DNA of 64,000 bases from an uncultured Pirellulaceae bacterium (GTDB taxonomy: Bacteria > Planctomycetota > Planctomycetia > Pirellulales > Pirellulaceae). Of this stretch, positions 36,763 through 45,833 are shown piece after piece. The stretch covers positions 1 through 64,000 of the forward strand of contig CALKCK010000043.1 of NCBI GenBank assembly GCA_938083195.1, in the 5' to 3' direction. The translations under genes were made by a program, and so were the position numbers. The notes under the pieces were generated by a model. The model saw nothing but the letters and a program-made list of their open reading frames with translations. It searched no databases and was not told where the DNA came from. Every line of letters starts with the position of its first letter. Within the stretch, counting starts at the first letter, position 1.

Positions 36763-38073
36763 CTATTTTTTATTGCGCAACGCGACATCCAGCTCGGAAT
36801 AAACTTCTTGGTCCGAAAATCCCGTTTGGGACAGTTTTGCGGCAGCCTCTTGGAGGGAGAGTCGCTTCGATGGGTTCTGGGCGAGTTGAGCTAGGCAATT
36901 GATCCATTCTTTGGGTGAGTTGCAAACCATCAAGGATTCGCCTGATTCGCCCGAAAGACCGTCCATCCCCGTGGTTGTTGTGACTAACGGTTTTCCGAAA
37001 AAGATCGCCTCGCAATTTTTAATTTTAAGACCTGTGCCAAATTCTACTGGATTAATTACTACATCGATCTGATGGTAAAATTCTGCCAATTCATCGACAC
37101 TGCCAATGGCGGTGATATTGCTATGTTCTCTTAGTAGATTGGGAGAAGTCTCGGAGATTAATTCACAGATCATGCCGGCAATGACGAGGCGAATATTGCA
37201 TCGGTCAGAGATTGTCTTCCAGGATCGGCTGATGAAATTAGTAAAGGATTGAAGGTTAGATGCGTTGGCTGAAGCGAGATAGCCAACCGTAAGGATTTCC
37301 GAAGTCGATCGTTGATCTTTTGAGGAGGGCAGTGGAGCGGGAGCATGTCCGCAAACCAATACATTTTGCTGCGGGGCTAGGTCGCGAAATAAATTTGCTT
37401 CTTCATTTTGAATCGCGAGAATTGTGTCGAAGAGTTGAACCTCTTTGGCTTCTTCTTCCCGGCTGATGTCGAGCCAGTGAACAAGTCCGCGTTCCTGGAA
37501 TTGTTCGTTGCGAAGATGAAGGATGTCGTGAGTGTCGAGAAGGCAATGGGTTTTTTTCCGTTGACTGACAGAAAGAGCTTCTAGGAGGTAGCTTAGTTTG
37601 ACGTATTCGATGATAACGGAATCCGGTTCGAAGGATCGGATTGAGTCCTGAAAGGCATTGATCGCCCACGGCCAGCGATAATCAGCGAGAGTTGTTGAAG
37701 TTTCGAATGGTTGGGTTGCGGGGGTGTCGGCAGGTAGTGCAGGTGACGATTCGCGTTTTTCGAATCCAGCATCACTGAGACGATGCTTAATCGCTTTGCA
37801 GTACCACGCAATCTTTTTGCTTAGTTGAGCCGGAGGGTGGCTCGACCGATTCACCTCAACGTCGAGTTTCTGCACTTCAATGGTCTGTCGGTCTTTCTCC
37901 GTCAGTTCTGAGTTTTCGTGATTGATTTGCGGGGTGGCACACAGGAAAAAAACACGGACGCAGTACCCGGAGCAATTCAAGAATTCAACTAAGCGGGCGA
38001 TTCGTTGTTCAGCGCCGGTCGATTGCCGCCAAAACGGTAAATCGGTAGCGAGCAGAATGCGGTGCGGAGTCAA
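36763..38073 (-). CDS. Glycosyltransferase family 4-like (GT-B)
   Basis: A 436-aa enzyme with a GT-B fold. The N-terminal acceptor domain (RILLATDLPFWRQSTGAEQRIARLVEFL) contains DTHDILHLR, and the C-terminal donor domain has LTVGYLASANASNLQ, VIAGMI, NITAIGSVDELAEFYHQIDVVINPVEFGTGLKIKNCEAIFFGKPLVTTTTGMDGL. The E-x7-E-like region (E in NCEAIFFGKP) is the donor-binding signature. A Ser/Pro-rich insert lies near residues 105-135. It is probably the first gene of the six-gene operon running to 30875. The start is TTG at 38073, with no better codon upstream. The sugar transferred is not predictable. Confidence 0.85.
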   Translation of the reverse strand: MTPHRILLATDLPFWRQSTGAEQRIARLVEFLNCSGYCVRVFFLCATPQINHENSELTEKDRQTIEVQKLDVEVNRSSHPPAQLSKKIAWYCKAIKHRLSDAGFEKRESSPALPADTPATQPFETSTTLADYRWPWAINAFQDSIRSFEPDSVIIEYVKLSYLLEALSVSQRKKTHCLLDTHDILHLRNEQFQERGLVHWLDISREEEAKEVQLFDTILAIQNEEANLFRDLAPQQNVLVCGHAPAPLPSSKDQRSTSEILTVGYLASANASNLQSFTNFISRSWKTISDRCNIRLVIAGMICELISETSPNLLREHSNITAIGSVDELAEFYHQIDVVINPVEFGTGLKIKNCEAIFFGKPLVTTTTGMDGLSGESGESLMVCNSPKEWINCLAQLAQNPSKRLSLQEAAAKLSQTGFSDQEVYSELDVALRNKK

Positions 38074-38238
38074 GGAATCGCCAAAGTGTGAGACAGTGGG
38101 GTGGAGAGTTTATTGGTGTCAGTGCCGTTGTCAAATTTTATCGAGCAAAGCTGCTGTTAACAACTTTAATTCAAAATTGATAAGGCGGCTTGTTAAAGCG
38201 GGGGTTCAATAGAAAATGGGACTTTTAATATCAATCGC

Positions 38239-39294
38239 TTGACTGCGGGGCAGAGTACTTTGAAATCTTATCAACCGGACATTAACCGATACGACGGGCG
38301 CATGGTTTACAGACGCTGTGGTCAATCTGGCTTGAAATTGCCAGCGGTAACTCTCGGCTGTTGGCACAATTTTGGCGGCGATGCTCCGACGGCGAATCAG
38401 CGGCAAATGATCTACACGGCCTTCGATGCCGGCATTACCCATTTTGATTTGGCAAATAACTACGGTCCGCCCTACGGAAGTGCTGAGAAAAATGTCGGTC
38501 GAATCTTAACTGACCTACCACGGGATGAAATATTGATTTCCTCGAAGGCGGGCTACGACATGTGGCCTGGGCCTTATGGTGAGTGGGGTTCACGCAAATA
38601 CATGTTGGCCAGCCTCGATCAGTCTTTGCGACGGGTGGATGTTGATTACTTTGATATTTTTTATAGTCATCGTTTCGACCCCGATACGCCTTTGGAAGAG
38701 ACATTGGGAGCTTTAAATACGGCCGTTCAGCAAGGCAAGGCGTTGTACGTTGGCATTTCAAGTTACTCGACTCAGCAGACAATTGAAGCGGTGGAAATTT
38801 GCCGGACCAATGGGTGGGAGCGCCTGTTGATTCACCAGCCAAATTATTCTTTATTTAATCGTTGGGTTGAGGATCGGCTCACCGGAGCCTGCGAGGAAAA
38901 TGGGATGGGAATGATTGCTTTCTGTCCACTTTACCAAGGCTTGTTAACGGATAAATATTTGTCCGAAATCCCCGATGGCTCTCGCGCGGTGAATTCTCCC
39001 AGTACGTTGCGTCCGGAGGAATTGTGCAGCGAAGTCCTGGAGGTTGTTTCGAGTCTTAATACACTTGCTATAAATCGAGGGCAAACGCTTGCTCAAATGG
39101 CAGTGGCATGGATTTTGAGGTTGCCGCAAATTACGAGCGTACTTTGCGGAGCGAGTCGTCCCGAACAAATTCTGGAAAACTGTGCCGCCTTGGAGAATTT
39201 GCATTTTTCGGATGATGAAATAGAGGAAATTGATGGCTTAACGAAAGCGATTGAGCTACCCGCGTCGCTTTGGGCGAAGGAAAATGATAGCTAA
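38239..39294 (+). CDS. Aldo/keto reductase, YghZ/Gpr type
   Basis: A 351-aa NADPH-dependent aldo/keto reductase most like E. coli L-glyceraldehyde-3-phosphate reductase YghZ (Kv-beta-like AKR14). Catalytic tetrad positions are visible: DLANNYG (Asp, Tyr), LISSKAGYDMW (Lys) and IFYSHRFDP (His). NADP-binding segments are GISSYS, QPNYSLFNR, CPLYQGLLTDKYL and CGASRPEQILENC. The family N-terminus includes PDINRYDGRMVYRRCGQSGLKLP, so the start must lie before the ATG at 38302. TTG at 38239 or 38260 are the candidates, and GGGGCAG favours the latter. It may detoxify methylglyoxal or L-glyceraldehyde 3-phosphate. It is divergent from the glycosyltransferase operon. Confidence 0.92.
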   Translation: MTAGQSTLKSYQPDINRYDGRMVYRRCGQSGLKLPAVTLGCWHNFGGDAPTANQRQMIYTAFDAGITHFDLANNYGPPYGSAEKNVGRILTDLPRDEILISSKAGYDMWPGPYGEWGSRKYMLASLDQSLRRVDVDYFDIFYSHRFDPDTPLEETLGALNTAVQQGKALYVGISSYSTQQTIEAVEICRTNGWERLLIHQPNYSLFNRWVEDRLTGACEENGMGMIAFCPLYQGLLTDKYLSEIPDGSRAVNSPSTLRPEELCSEVLEVVSSLNTLAINRGQTLAQMAVAWILRLPQITSVLCGASRPEQILENCAALENLHFSDDEIEEIDGLTKAIELPASLWAKENDS

Positions 39295-39356
39295 TTGGGC
39301 GGAACGCATTAAAATTTTATCGGATGCTGACTTTTGTTGATTTCTTGGAGATAAGA

Positions 39357-39713
39357 ATGGAAGAACAACCGATGGCGCGTTTGATGGTAACGGAGACCGA
39401 AGTTGACGCTGGTTTTTACAAAGCCGCACTCGAGGGGAGCGGCATTACAGTTTTTGTTAATGGCATGGAGGGATCGGCATTCGGAGCGGCGTTGGACGGT
39501 CCTAGTGAGATTGAAATTATCGTCTACCGAAAAGACCTTGAGGCCAGCCAAGCGATCATTGCGGAGTTGGAGGAAGAGACCGAAGACGAAATCCCTGCTT
39601 GGAATTGTTCGTGCGGTGCGGAGGTTGACGAGGGATTTGGTGTTTGTTGGTCTTGCGGTGGTGAGTACGATGCTGGTGCTGAGTCGTCCAATAGCGATAG
39701 TACTTCAAGCTGA
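39357..39713 (+). CDS. DUF2007 + zinc-ribbon protein
   Basis: A 118-aa two-part protein. Residues about 6-78 form a DUF2007 module (small ferredoxin-like, putative signal-transducing; DAGFYKAALEGSGITVFVNG, EIIVYRKDLEASQAIIAEL). Residues about 83-102 form a four-cysteine zinc ribbon, C-S-C-G-A-E-V-D then C-W-S-C-G. The tail is Ser-rich. The start at 39357 is set by GGAGATAAG just before the ATG; an in-frame ATG 11 codons upstream is less likely. A paralogue with the same arrangement is at 44016. Function unknown; the ribbon suggests protein or nucleic-acid binding. Confidence 0.8.
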   Translation: MEEQPMARLMVTETEVDAGFYKAALEGSGITVFVNGMEGSAFGAALDGPSEIEIIVYRKDLEASQAIIAELEEETEDEIPAWNCSCGAEVDEGFGVCWSCGGEYDAGAESSNSDSTSS

Positions 39714-39747
39714 AAAAAAGATTTGTAACTTATTGATTGTTGATTGA

Positions 39748-40632
39748 ATGGCAAAGAAAAAACCAAAGCGACGCACTGGATTTCCTCCCGCTGCCGAGGC
39801 TCCGGTGGCACAGAGAACAATTAGCAGCACTGAACAGCGCCCGATGCGTTGGGGGTTGATTGTGTTGTTTCTGGTGATTTCTATCGGTGGCACCTACCTA
39901 GCTGTATGGCTTCGACAAAACGATACATCCCCTCGTTACACGTTTAAGTTGATTAAAAAATATCCTCATGACGAGCAAGCGTTCACTCAAGGGTTGCTGT
40001 ACCACGACGGGTTTTTGTGGGAAAGCACCGGTCGCTATGGAGAATCGACAGTTCGCAAGATTGATCTCGAAACTGGTGAGATCATTCGTCAGCACTCGCT
40101 TGATGATAACTTGTTTGGCGAGGGGATGGTGCAGTATGGAGATCGCCTGATTCAGTTGACCTGGAAGGCTGGCAAGGCTTTGGTTTATGACATGGATTTA
40201 AACCCAATTGAAGAGTTCAGCTATCCGGGGGAGGGTTGGGGTTTAGCGACCGACGGTAACGATCTGATTTTGAGTGATGGCAGTTCAGTCTTGAAGTTTA
40301 TTGACCCCGAGACTTTCGATATAAAAAAACCTCTTCGGGTTTTGCGAAAGGGTGGCGTCCAGGTGGGGCAGCTTAACGAGTTGGAATATGCGGGTGGGAA
40401 AATTTATGCCAATCGATATCAATATGATCAGATTTATGAAATCGATATAAATACGGGTAACGTCGTCGGAGTTATCGACCTAGCGGGTTTGTGGCCCATG
40501 AGCGAGCGTCCCGCAGACGGCGTTCTTAATGGGATTGCAGTCACTCGAGATATGCCTCCTCGGATGTTTGTGACCGGGAAACTATGCCCGTTTATCTATG
40601 AAATCGAACTGGTCCGAATGAATGCTCCCTAG
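39748..40632 (+). CDS. Glutaminyl-peptide cyclotransferase (glutamine cyclotransferase)
   Basis: A 294-aa enzyme that converts N-terminal glutamine to pyroglutamate, of the plant/bacterial beta-propeller type. It has a short basic cytoplasmic N-terminus (KKKPKRRTG), one transmembrane helix (about 34-53) and a five-bladed propeller outside. Diagnostic stretches are YPHDEQAFTQGLLYHDGFLWESTGRYGESTVR, NLFGEGMVQYGDRLIQLTW, GEGWGLATDG, LNELEYAGGKIYANRYQYDQI, and DGVLNGIAV. Starts 34 bp after the DUF2007 protein, so the two may be co-transcribed. In planctomycetes many exported proteins could be substrates. Full length. Confidence 0.93.
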   Translation: MAKKKPKRRTGFPPAAEAPVAQRTISSTEQRPMRWGLIVLFLVISIGGTYLAVWLRQNDTSPRYTFKLIKKYPHDEQAFTQGLLYHDGFLWESTGRYGESTVRKIDLETGEIIRQHSLDDNLFGEGMVQYGDRLIQLTWKAGKALVYDMDLNPIEEFSYPGEGWGLATDGNDLILSDGSSVLKFIDPETFDIKKPLRVLRKGGVQVGQLNELEYAGGKIYANRYQYDQIYEIDINTGNVVGVIDLAGLWPMSERPADGVLNGIAVTRDMPPRMFVTGKLCPFIYEIELVRMNAP

Positions 40633-41033
40633 GTAATCGTTGGTCGAGTTTTCTTCTGGCTCCGCCTTCGGCCAGCGAATGGATTTGCTGCGACACCGTA
40701 GGTTCATCACGGGTTTAAATTCATTTCGGTTGATTGAAAGACGCGCCGGGAAGTTTGCTTTTGATTAAGCTCGTTTTTCATGGCAGGCCTACGGTTGTCC
40801 AGTAAATCAATGCGGTTGGTTTCTGGGAGACATCGATACGAGTCAAAATTTCCATTGAGGTTGGATTAAATGGGTTTTGAGGGTTGTGTGTCAGGAATTC
40901 TTAATCGAACCCCAAGATACTATTGGACGATGGTAATTCATGACTAACACTTGAACGGCCTCTTGAAATTCGGGTGTTCTCGTTTGTTTGGCAAGGTCAA
41001 CAATGCTGATTTAATCCGGCCTGATTTTGCAAT
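40633..41033. other. Intergenic region without gene
   Basis: About 400 bp. A weak inverted repeat CTGGC/GCCAG lies near 40656-40675 and could be a terminator remnant for the cyclotransferase gene. The motifs GGAATTCTTAAT and AATTCATGACT found here (40896, 40935) recur upstream of plsC (42022, 41999). Otherwise no coding or RNA signal was seen. Confidence 0.3.
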
Positions 41034-41975
41034 ATGACATACTGGAAATCCAAACTTATTGACGCCTATCGGTTTGCGTCGTGGCCTTATCGGTGGTCGA
41101 TGCACCGTCGCATGGCACGCTCAGGAGAAGTGCCAGTGTTGGCTCTGTTCTACCATCGCGTAGCTGACGATCATCAGAACCCCTGGACGATTGGGTGCGA
41201 TGATTTCCAGCGTCAAATTGATTGGCTGCAGGATCATTTTGAGATCGTTGATTTGCAGGAATGTCAGCGGCGTATTCGCAGCGGATTTAATAAACGCCCC
41301 ACGGTCGCGATCACATTTGATGATGGCTACGCAGACAACTGTGACTTTGCTTTGCCGATGTTGATTGAAAGGCGAATTCCAGTAACTTATTTTGTTACCA
41401 CTCAGCACACGCTTCATCAGCAAGCCTTCGAGCACGATCTCAAGATTCAAAAGCCTTTGCCAACAAATTCGATTGAGTCGCTTCGGGCGCTTGATTTGGC
41501 GGGAGTCGAAATTGGCGCGCATACTCGATCGCACCTCGACCTTGGTAAAGTGACATGTGAAAAAACATTGATCGATGAAGTCATTGCATCTTCGAGGGAG
41601 CTCGAGTCTGCCATTGGACGTAAAGTCAGGTACTTTGCATTTCCATATGGCTTACATTCCAATTTGAATGCGAATGTGTTTGCGATGTTGAAAGAGGCGG
41701 GGTTTCTGGGCGCTTGTTCGGCGTATCAGGGGTGGAATGAAATCGGTTTGGATGAATTTCACATACAGCGAATTCACGGTGACCCTAATTTTTCTCGCTT
41801 CAAAAACTGGATGACCTATGATCCACGGTTTGCCAGGGTCAAACGATTCGATTACTCGGCCGGTGAGTTTGAAAAATCCAAATTGGAATCCCCGCCTACG
41901 AAGCCGACCACTGGAATTCCGCTGGGTGAGATTAATTTGATGCCAAGTACCTACCAGCATCCGTCGGCCCAGTGA
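41034..41975 (+). CDS. Polysaccharide deacetylase (NodB homology)
   Basis: A 313-aa carbohydrate esterase family 4 protein. Motif 1, TFDDGYADN (catalytic base Asp and metal Asp), lies near residues 98-106. Motif 2, GAHTRSHLDL (two metal His), lies near 165-175. Further segments are RYFAFPYG and GACSAYQGWNEI. The N-terminal 30 residues are basic and lack a classic signal peptide. YHRV at the N-terminal edge (FYHRVADD) is typical of the PgaB/XDH-like polysaccharide deacetylases. It probably removes N-acetyl groups from an exopolysaccharide or lipid-linked sugar. The substrate is unknown; the nearby glycosyltransferase operon and the downstream plsC-cdsA pair suggest envelope work. Confidence 0.9.
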   Translation: MTYWKSKLIDAYRFASWPYRWSMHRRMARSGEVPVLALFYHRVADDHQNPWTIGCDDFQRQIDWLQDHFEIVDLQECQRRIRSGFNKRPTVAITFDDGYADNCDFALPMLIERRIPVTYFVTTQHTLHQQAFEHDLKIQKPLPTNSIESLRALDLAGVEIGAHTRSHLDLGKVTCEKTLIDEVIASSRELESAIGRKVRYFAFPYGLHSNLNANVFAMLKEAGFLGACSAYQGWNEIGLDEFHIQRIHGDPNFSRFKNWMTYDPRFARVKRFDYSAGEFEKSKLESPPTKPTTGIPLGEINLMPSTYQHPSAQ

Positions 41976-42148
41976 CCGAGGTGCGATTAGTTTCGAGGCA
42001 AATTCATGACTGTGGCGTCCTGGAATTCTTAATTGCTTTAAGTAATTGAGTGGAGAAGTGGCCTCTTGGTCTTGAAATCGCTTGTATCTTAAGAACAATG
42101 CTGGGATATTTAGTGCGACTGGTTGTCGATTGTTTAGGGTGAAGTTGA

Positions 42149-42757
42149 ATGAAGCAAGTCACGGTTCCCGTATTAGCAGCACTCGCGAAAGTGTTGAGTG
42201 GGGCGACCGTGCGCTGGATTGGGTGTGAACCGGAGGCATGTCAGCGAATTTATTTTGCTAACCATACCAGTCATTTAGACGCTCTGGTTTTATGGGCTTC
42301 GCTTCCCAAGAATATTCGTAATTTGACCCGGCCGGTTGCGGCGGTGGATTATTGGCAGAGCGGTCCGGTCCGAAGATATATGGCGACCGTTTTTAATGTC
42401 CTGCTGATTGATCGAAAGAAAATCAAAGTTCACAACAGCCCGATTGACATGATGTTGAGAGAAATTGGAGACGTTAATTCGCTGATTGTATTTCCTGAGG
42501 GGAGTCGCAATTTGTCAGGGAAGATGGGTGAATTTAAAAGTGGTTTATTTCATCTGGCCAAAAAGAGGCCCGATTTGGAATTGATGCCCGTCTATATCGA
42601 TAACCTCAACCGCGTGATGCCCAAAGGTGAATTTTTGCCGGTGCCGCTCCTTAGTTGTATCTCAATTGGGGCGCCGATTTGGCTGGAATCGGGAGAGAGC
42701 AAAGCGGAATTTCTCCAGCGAGCCCGAAAGTCGGTACTTAAAATGAAAGATTCTTGA
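42149..42757 (+). CDS. plsC: Lysophospholipid/1-acylglycerol-3-phosphate acyltransferase (PlsC)
   Basis: A 202-aa acyltransferase making phosphatidic acid. The H-x4-D catalytic motif is N-H-T-S-H-L-D near residues 34-40. The acceptor site is F-P-E-G-S-R-N near 116-122 and a late P-V-Y motif reads LMPVYIDN. There is only a weak membrane segment, so the protein is probably peripheral. It precedes cdsA by 128 bp on the same strand, giving a phosphatidic acid-to-CDP-diacylglycerol pair. It is distinct from the PlsC module inside the large fusion at 2460. Confidence 0.88.
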   Translation: MKQVTVPVLAALAKVLSGATVRWIGCEPEACQRIYFANHTSHLDALVLWASLPKNIRNLTRPVAAVDYWQSGPVRRYMATVFNVLLIDRKKIKVHNSPIDMMLREIGDVNSLIVFPEGSRNLSGKMGEFKSGLFHLAKKRPDLELMPVYIDNLNRVMPKGEFLPVPLLSCISIGAPIWLESGESKAEFLQRARKSVLKMKDS

Positions 42758-42885
42758 ATTCTTCGAGGGGTTCTGGTGGGAATGCCTATCAATCCACCGC
42801 AAGCCCTCGCATAATCTAGTCACTGCCGCCCTCTTCGTTGCTGGGCCAATAATTGATTCGACGAAAATTGACGACGTGAAATGTG

Positions 42886-44010
42886 ATGGACGCGACGCTT
42901 ACAACCTTACTTGCGATTCAAAACGAAACCGCGTCTTCTTTTGGAGAAGGACCGGGAAGGTGGACGATAGGTTTAGTGCTGGTTGTTTTGGTGTCGCTGG
43001 GCGCTTTGTTGGCGGCGGGGCAAACCCTCAAACGACAACCTGAATCGCACATTGATCCAGCAATTCTCCGAAACTTTAACAAACGAGTCACGTCTTGGTT
43101 GACGATTTGTGTGATGCTCGTCATTGCGTTGATGCTGCATCGCAGCGTAACGATCGCTTTGTTTGGGGTCGTCTCCTTTTGGGCGCTTCGTGAATTTATA
43201 ACGATGACTCCAACTCGCCGTGGGGATCACCGGACGCTGTTCTGGGTCTTATTCGGTTTCACGCCACTTCAGTATGTTTTGGTTGGAATTGACAACTATG
43301 ATCTTTTTACGATCGTGATCCCGGTTTACGCGTCGCTATTCATTCCTGCAAGGATCGCTTTTGCTGGGGATCACAAACGATTCCTCGAGCGGACTGCCAA
43401 AATTCAATTTGGGTTATTGATTTGTGTTTACTCATTGAGCCACGCCGCCGCCTTGTTAAATTTAGACTTGGCGAAATGGAATTCGGCTAAGGGTGGATAC
43501 GAGCCATGGGAAAGCGACACCTACGGATTGCTATTCTTTTTCATCGCGATTGTCCAGGTAAGTGATATTTTGCATTTCCTGTGGGATCGATTGTTTGGTC
43601 GGCACGTGATTGCGCCCGCGGTCAATGCAACCAAGACGTGGGAAGGTCTGCTTGGTGCTGCCTGTTGCACGAGCTTGGTTGGTATGGTCATTCAGGTTGT
43701 ATTGCCGGTCACGCCCTTTACGTGGTGGGGCGCCGGGTTCATGGCACTGATCATTAGTATTATGGCGTCCTCAGGAAGTATGACGATGTCTGCAATTAAA
43801 AGAGACCGTGGTGTCAAAGAGCATGGCACATTGGTCCTCGGGCATGCCGGAGTGTTGGATCGCATCGATTCGATTTGTTTTTCCGCCCCTATCTTTTTTC
43901 ATCTGACACGCTTTTTCACAGATCGTGAGAATTGTGATTTAGGTGCTGCCGTTGAGCAATCGGTTGCAGCGGTCACAACGGGAATGTCTTGTGTTTCATT
44001 CATGGTCTAG
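42886..44010 (+). CDS. cdsA: Phosphatidate cytidylyltransferase (CdsA)
   Basis: A 374-aa polytopic enzyme (about eight helices) making CDP-diacylglycerol from CTP and phosphatidic acid. The family signature is A-I-K-R-D-R-G-V-K-E-H-G-T, then GHAGVLDRIDSICF at the C-terminal end, with a preceding VNATKTWEGLLGA segment. The N-terminus is longer than in E. coli and ends in a soluble stretch with ALREFITMTP, as in the YnbB-type branch, where a plsC-like gene also precedes. The ATG at 42886 was preferred over the GTG one codon earlier. The DUF2007 protein at 44016 starts 5 bp after the stop codon. Confidence 0.92.
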   Translation: MDATLTTLLAIQNETASSFGEGPGRWTIGLVLVVLVSLGALLAAGQTLKRQPESHIDPAILRNFNKRVTSWLTICVMLVIALMLHRSVTIALFGVVSFWALREFITMTPTRRGDHRTLFWVLFGFTPLQYVLVGIDNYDLFTIVIPVYASLFIPARIAFAGDHKRFLERTAKIQFGLLICVYSLSHAAALLNLDLAKWNSAKGGYEPWESDTYGLLFFFIAIVQVSDILHFLWDRLFGRHVIAPAVNATKTWEGLLGAACCTSLVGMVIQVVLPVTPFTWWGAGFMALIISIMASSGSMTMSAIKRDRGVKEHGTLVLGHAGVLDRIDSICFSAPIFFHLTRFFTDRENCDLGAAVEQSVAAVTTGMSCVSFMV

Positions 44011-44015
44011 ATTGG

Positions 44016-44339
44016 ATGAAATCTTCGGATCGACTCGAGAAAGTTGCGGAATTTAATAGTTCCATATCGGCCCATTCTGTCCGGATTCTGCTTGAGGCAA
44101 ATGGAGTGAAGGCGATGGTGGTGGGCGATGTCATGAACGAGACCGGGCTTGAGCTGGTATCGGTTTATATCCACGCTGAGCAGGTTGAGACGGCGCGGGT
44201 GATCATACGTGATATTCCTGCTGCATCGGAGGTGCTGATTCCGTCATGGGTATGCTCATGTGGAGCGGAGGTCGACGCGGGTTTTCATTGTTGTTGGTCT
44301 TGTGGTGAGGAGACTGAAGACCCTTCGAGCGAGGAGTGA
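44016..44339 (+). CDS. DUF2007 + zinc-ribbon protein (paralogue)
   Basis: A 107-aa paralogue of the protein at 39357: a DUF2007 module (VAEFNSSISAHSVRILLEANGVKAMVVGDV, VSVYIHAEQVETARVIIRDI), then a four-cysteine ribbon (VCSCGAEVDAGFHCCWSCGEE). The ATG at 44016 is 5 bp downstream of cdsA, so the pair is probably co-translated. The extra cysteine inside the ribbon (H-C-C-W) is a difference from its paralogue. Function unknown; linkage to cdsA hints at membrane or envelope regulation, but this is guesswork. Confidence 0.8.
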   Translation: MKSSDRLEKVAEFNSSISAHSVRILLEANGVKAMVVGDVMNETGLELVSVYIHAEQVETARVIIRDIPAASEVLIPSWVCSCGAEVDAGFHCCWSCGEETEDPSSEE

Positions 44340-44467
44340 TTGACAATGCTTCGGCATTTGAGCCGGCACGTAGGGTTAAAAGAATGGCCAGAAGCGATTT
44401 CAGATAGTTTAGGATTCTGTTAAAGTGTGCCGACAAGCATCAACCAAAATTAAGGTAAAAAGATTTC

Positions 44468-45100
44468 GTGGCTAGTTTAAAAAAAACAATTGAGATGTAC
44501 GAGTTGGAGGTCCCGTTCGAGGCTTATCCACGGTTGAAGCATTACTGTCAGGCTTTGTGGGAAATTAACCAAGACCTTAATCTTACGCGACACACCACCC
44601 ACGAGTTGTTTGTGACTCGGGATCTGCTGGATACGATTGAATTATCTAAGCTAATTCCTGAGGGCAAGGAGGTGTTGGATATTGGCTCTGGTGGAGGAGT
44701 GCCTGGATTAGTACTGTCCGTTCTTCGCCCAGATTTAAAGATTTCCTTAACCGATTCGGTAGGAAAAAAAGCTGCGGCGTTGGGGCAGATTGCTGAGGTA
44801 ATCGATGCAAGCGTAGAGATTTACCATTGTCGAGCGGAAGAGCTGTTAGAAGATTTTCGTTACGACTACTCCATCGCGCGAGCGGTTGGCCCGCTGAAAA
44901 AAATGGGTACGTGGTTTGCTGATTGCTGGCCGTCACTTGGTCGGTTACTCGCAGTGAAGGGACCGCAGTGGATCAAAGAGAAATCTGAAGCCGATGAACT
45001 GGAGTTGCTTAAGCAGGTTGATGTGCGTGTCTTGACTGAATACGAAGTCCCGGGCGTCGATTGGAAAAGTGTAATTTTGCAATTGAAGGCAAGCAATTAA
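44468..45100 (+). CDS. rsmG: 16S rRNA (guanine(527)-N7)-methyltransferase
   Basis: A 210-aa SAM-dependent methyltransferase (GidB). It has the N-terminal helical region with NQDLNLTRHTT, the SAM loop VLDIGSGGGVPGLVLSVLRPDLKISLTDSVGKKAAALGQI, and the motif IARAVGPLKKMGTW. The product is m7G527 in 16S rRNA, important for ribosome fidelity. It starts at GTG 44468 with AAGGTAAAAAG upstream. Slightly short for the family but complete. Convergent with the DUF4190 protein, only 12 bp apart. Confidence 0.94.
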   Translation: MASLKKTIEMYELEVPFEAYPRLKHYCQALWEINQDLNLTRHTTHELFVTRDLLDTIELSKLIPEGKEVLDIGSGGGVPGLVLSVLRPDLKISLTDSVGKKAAALGQIAEVIDASVEIYHCRAEELLEDFRYDYSIARAVGPLKKMGTWFADCWPSLGRLLAVKGPQWIKEKSEADELELLKQVDVRVLTEYEVPGVDWKSVILQLKASN

Positions 45101-45112
45101 TTGTCAAATGCC

Positions 45113-45592
45113 TTAAGAAAGAGCAAAAGCAATTGCGTTTAAGATAAAGATAGCGGCCGCGGATAAGAGGTAGAAGATGGTCATGACCATTCCCATGATC
45201 ATTCCAACCTGTGTCAGCGAGCGTCCTTCTGGATCCATGATGCCCTGATCAATTTTTCGCATGTCTTGTTTGCCAAAAATCCAAGCCAGAATGCCGGGGA
45301 GGTAACATAAATTGCAGACTATTGAGGCGATCCCAAACGCTAGAATTAATCCCCCTCGGTGAGGTTGCCAGTTCGGGGTTGTAGTTGAGGGTGTTGGAGA
45401 AAACTTCTTCGAGAAGGGGTTGGGAAGCGGAGTGGAAGGTTCATCCTGTTCGGAATGGGAATCGGAAAACTGCATGTTCTCTGTGACAAGATTTAGCGTT
45501 TGACATTGCGGGCACCTGGCTTGCTTGCCAATGTGCTCATCGTCAATTCGAAGGATTGTTTTGCAATGAATGCAGGGGAATTGAATGGCCAT
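45113..45592 (-). CDS. Zinc-ribbon DUF4190 membrane protein
   Basis: A 159-aa protein. N-terminal four-cysteine ribbon C-I-H-C ... C-P-Q-C (residues 7-30), a Ser/Pro-rich linker (about 40-78), then a DUF4190-type module with two transmembrane helices: LILAFGIASIVCNLCYLPGILAWIFG, then GMIMGMVMTIFYLLSAAAIFILN. The loop between has DPEGRSLTQVG, typical of the family. Function unknown. Very common in planctomycetes. The gene is alone, divergent from the KDG-kinase region. Confidence 0.82.
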   Translation of the reverse strand: MAIQFPCIHCKTILRIDDEHIGKQARCPQCQTLNLVTENMQFSDSHSEQDEPSTPLPNPFSKKFSPTPSTTTPNWQPHRGGLILAFGIASIVCNLCYLPGILAWIFGKQDMRKIDQGIMDPEGRSLTQVGMIMGMVMTIFYLLSAAAIFILNAIAFALS

Positions 45593-45729
45593 GTCTGTCT
45601 TTTATGCATTTAAGGGAGAGAGCTGCAGCGACGGTTGTTCGAAATTGTTTTTGAAAATACACCAAATGCAAGTCCGTAAAACAGAAGTAATCGAGAATCG
45701 TATCTTATTCAATTGAGCATGTCCAAGCT

Positions 45730-45756
45730 GGCTTTGTTTCCCATTGAAACAAAGCC
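45730..45756. repeat. Perfect 11-bp inverted repeat
   Basis: GGCTTTGTTTC (45730-45740) and GAAACAAAGCC (45746-45756) pair around CCATT. A small CACC/GGTG stem and TTTT follow at about 45757-45770 on the plus strand. It lies far from any upstream plus-strand gene stop, so it is more likely part of a small RNA than a gene terminator. Confidence 0.65.
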
Positions 45757-45833
45757 ACCGTCGGTGTTTTCCAATTGGTCGTCATGCTTGAAATCAATGG
45801 CGAGTCGTAATGGCTTGTACTTTCAGGCAACGC

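Noticed and set aside
38435-38842. 135-aa minus-strand frame inside the aldo/keto reductase
   Set aside because: Antisense shadow of a well-conserved enzyme.
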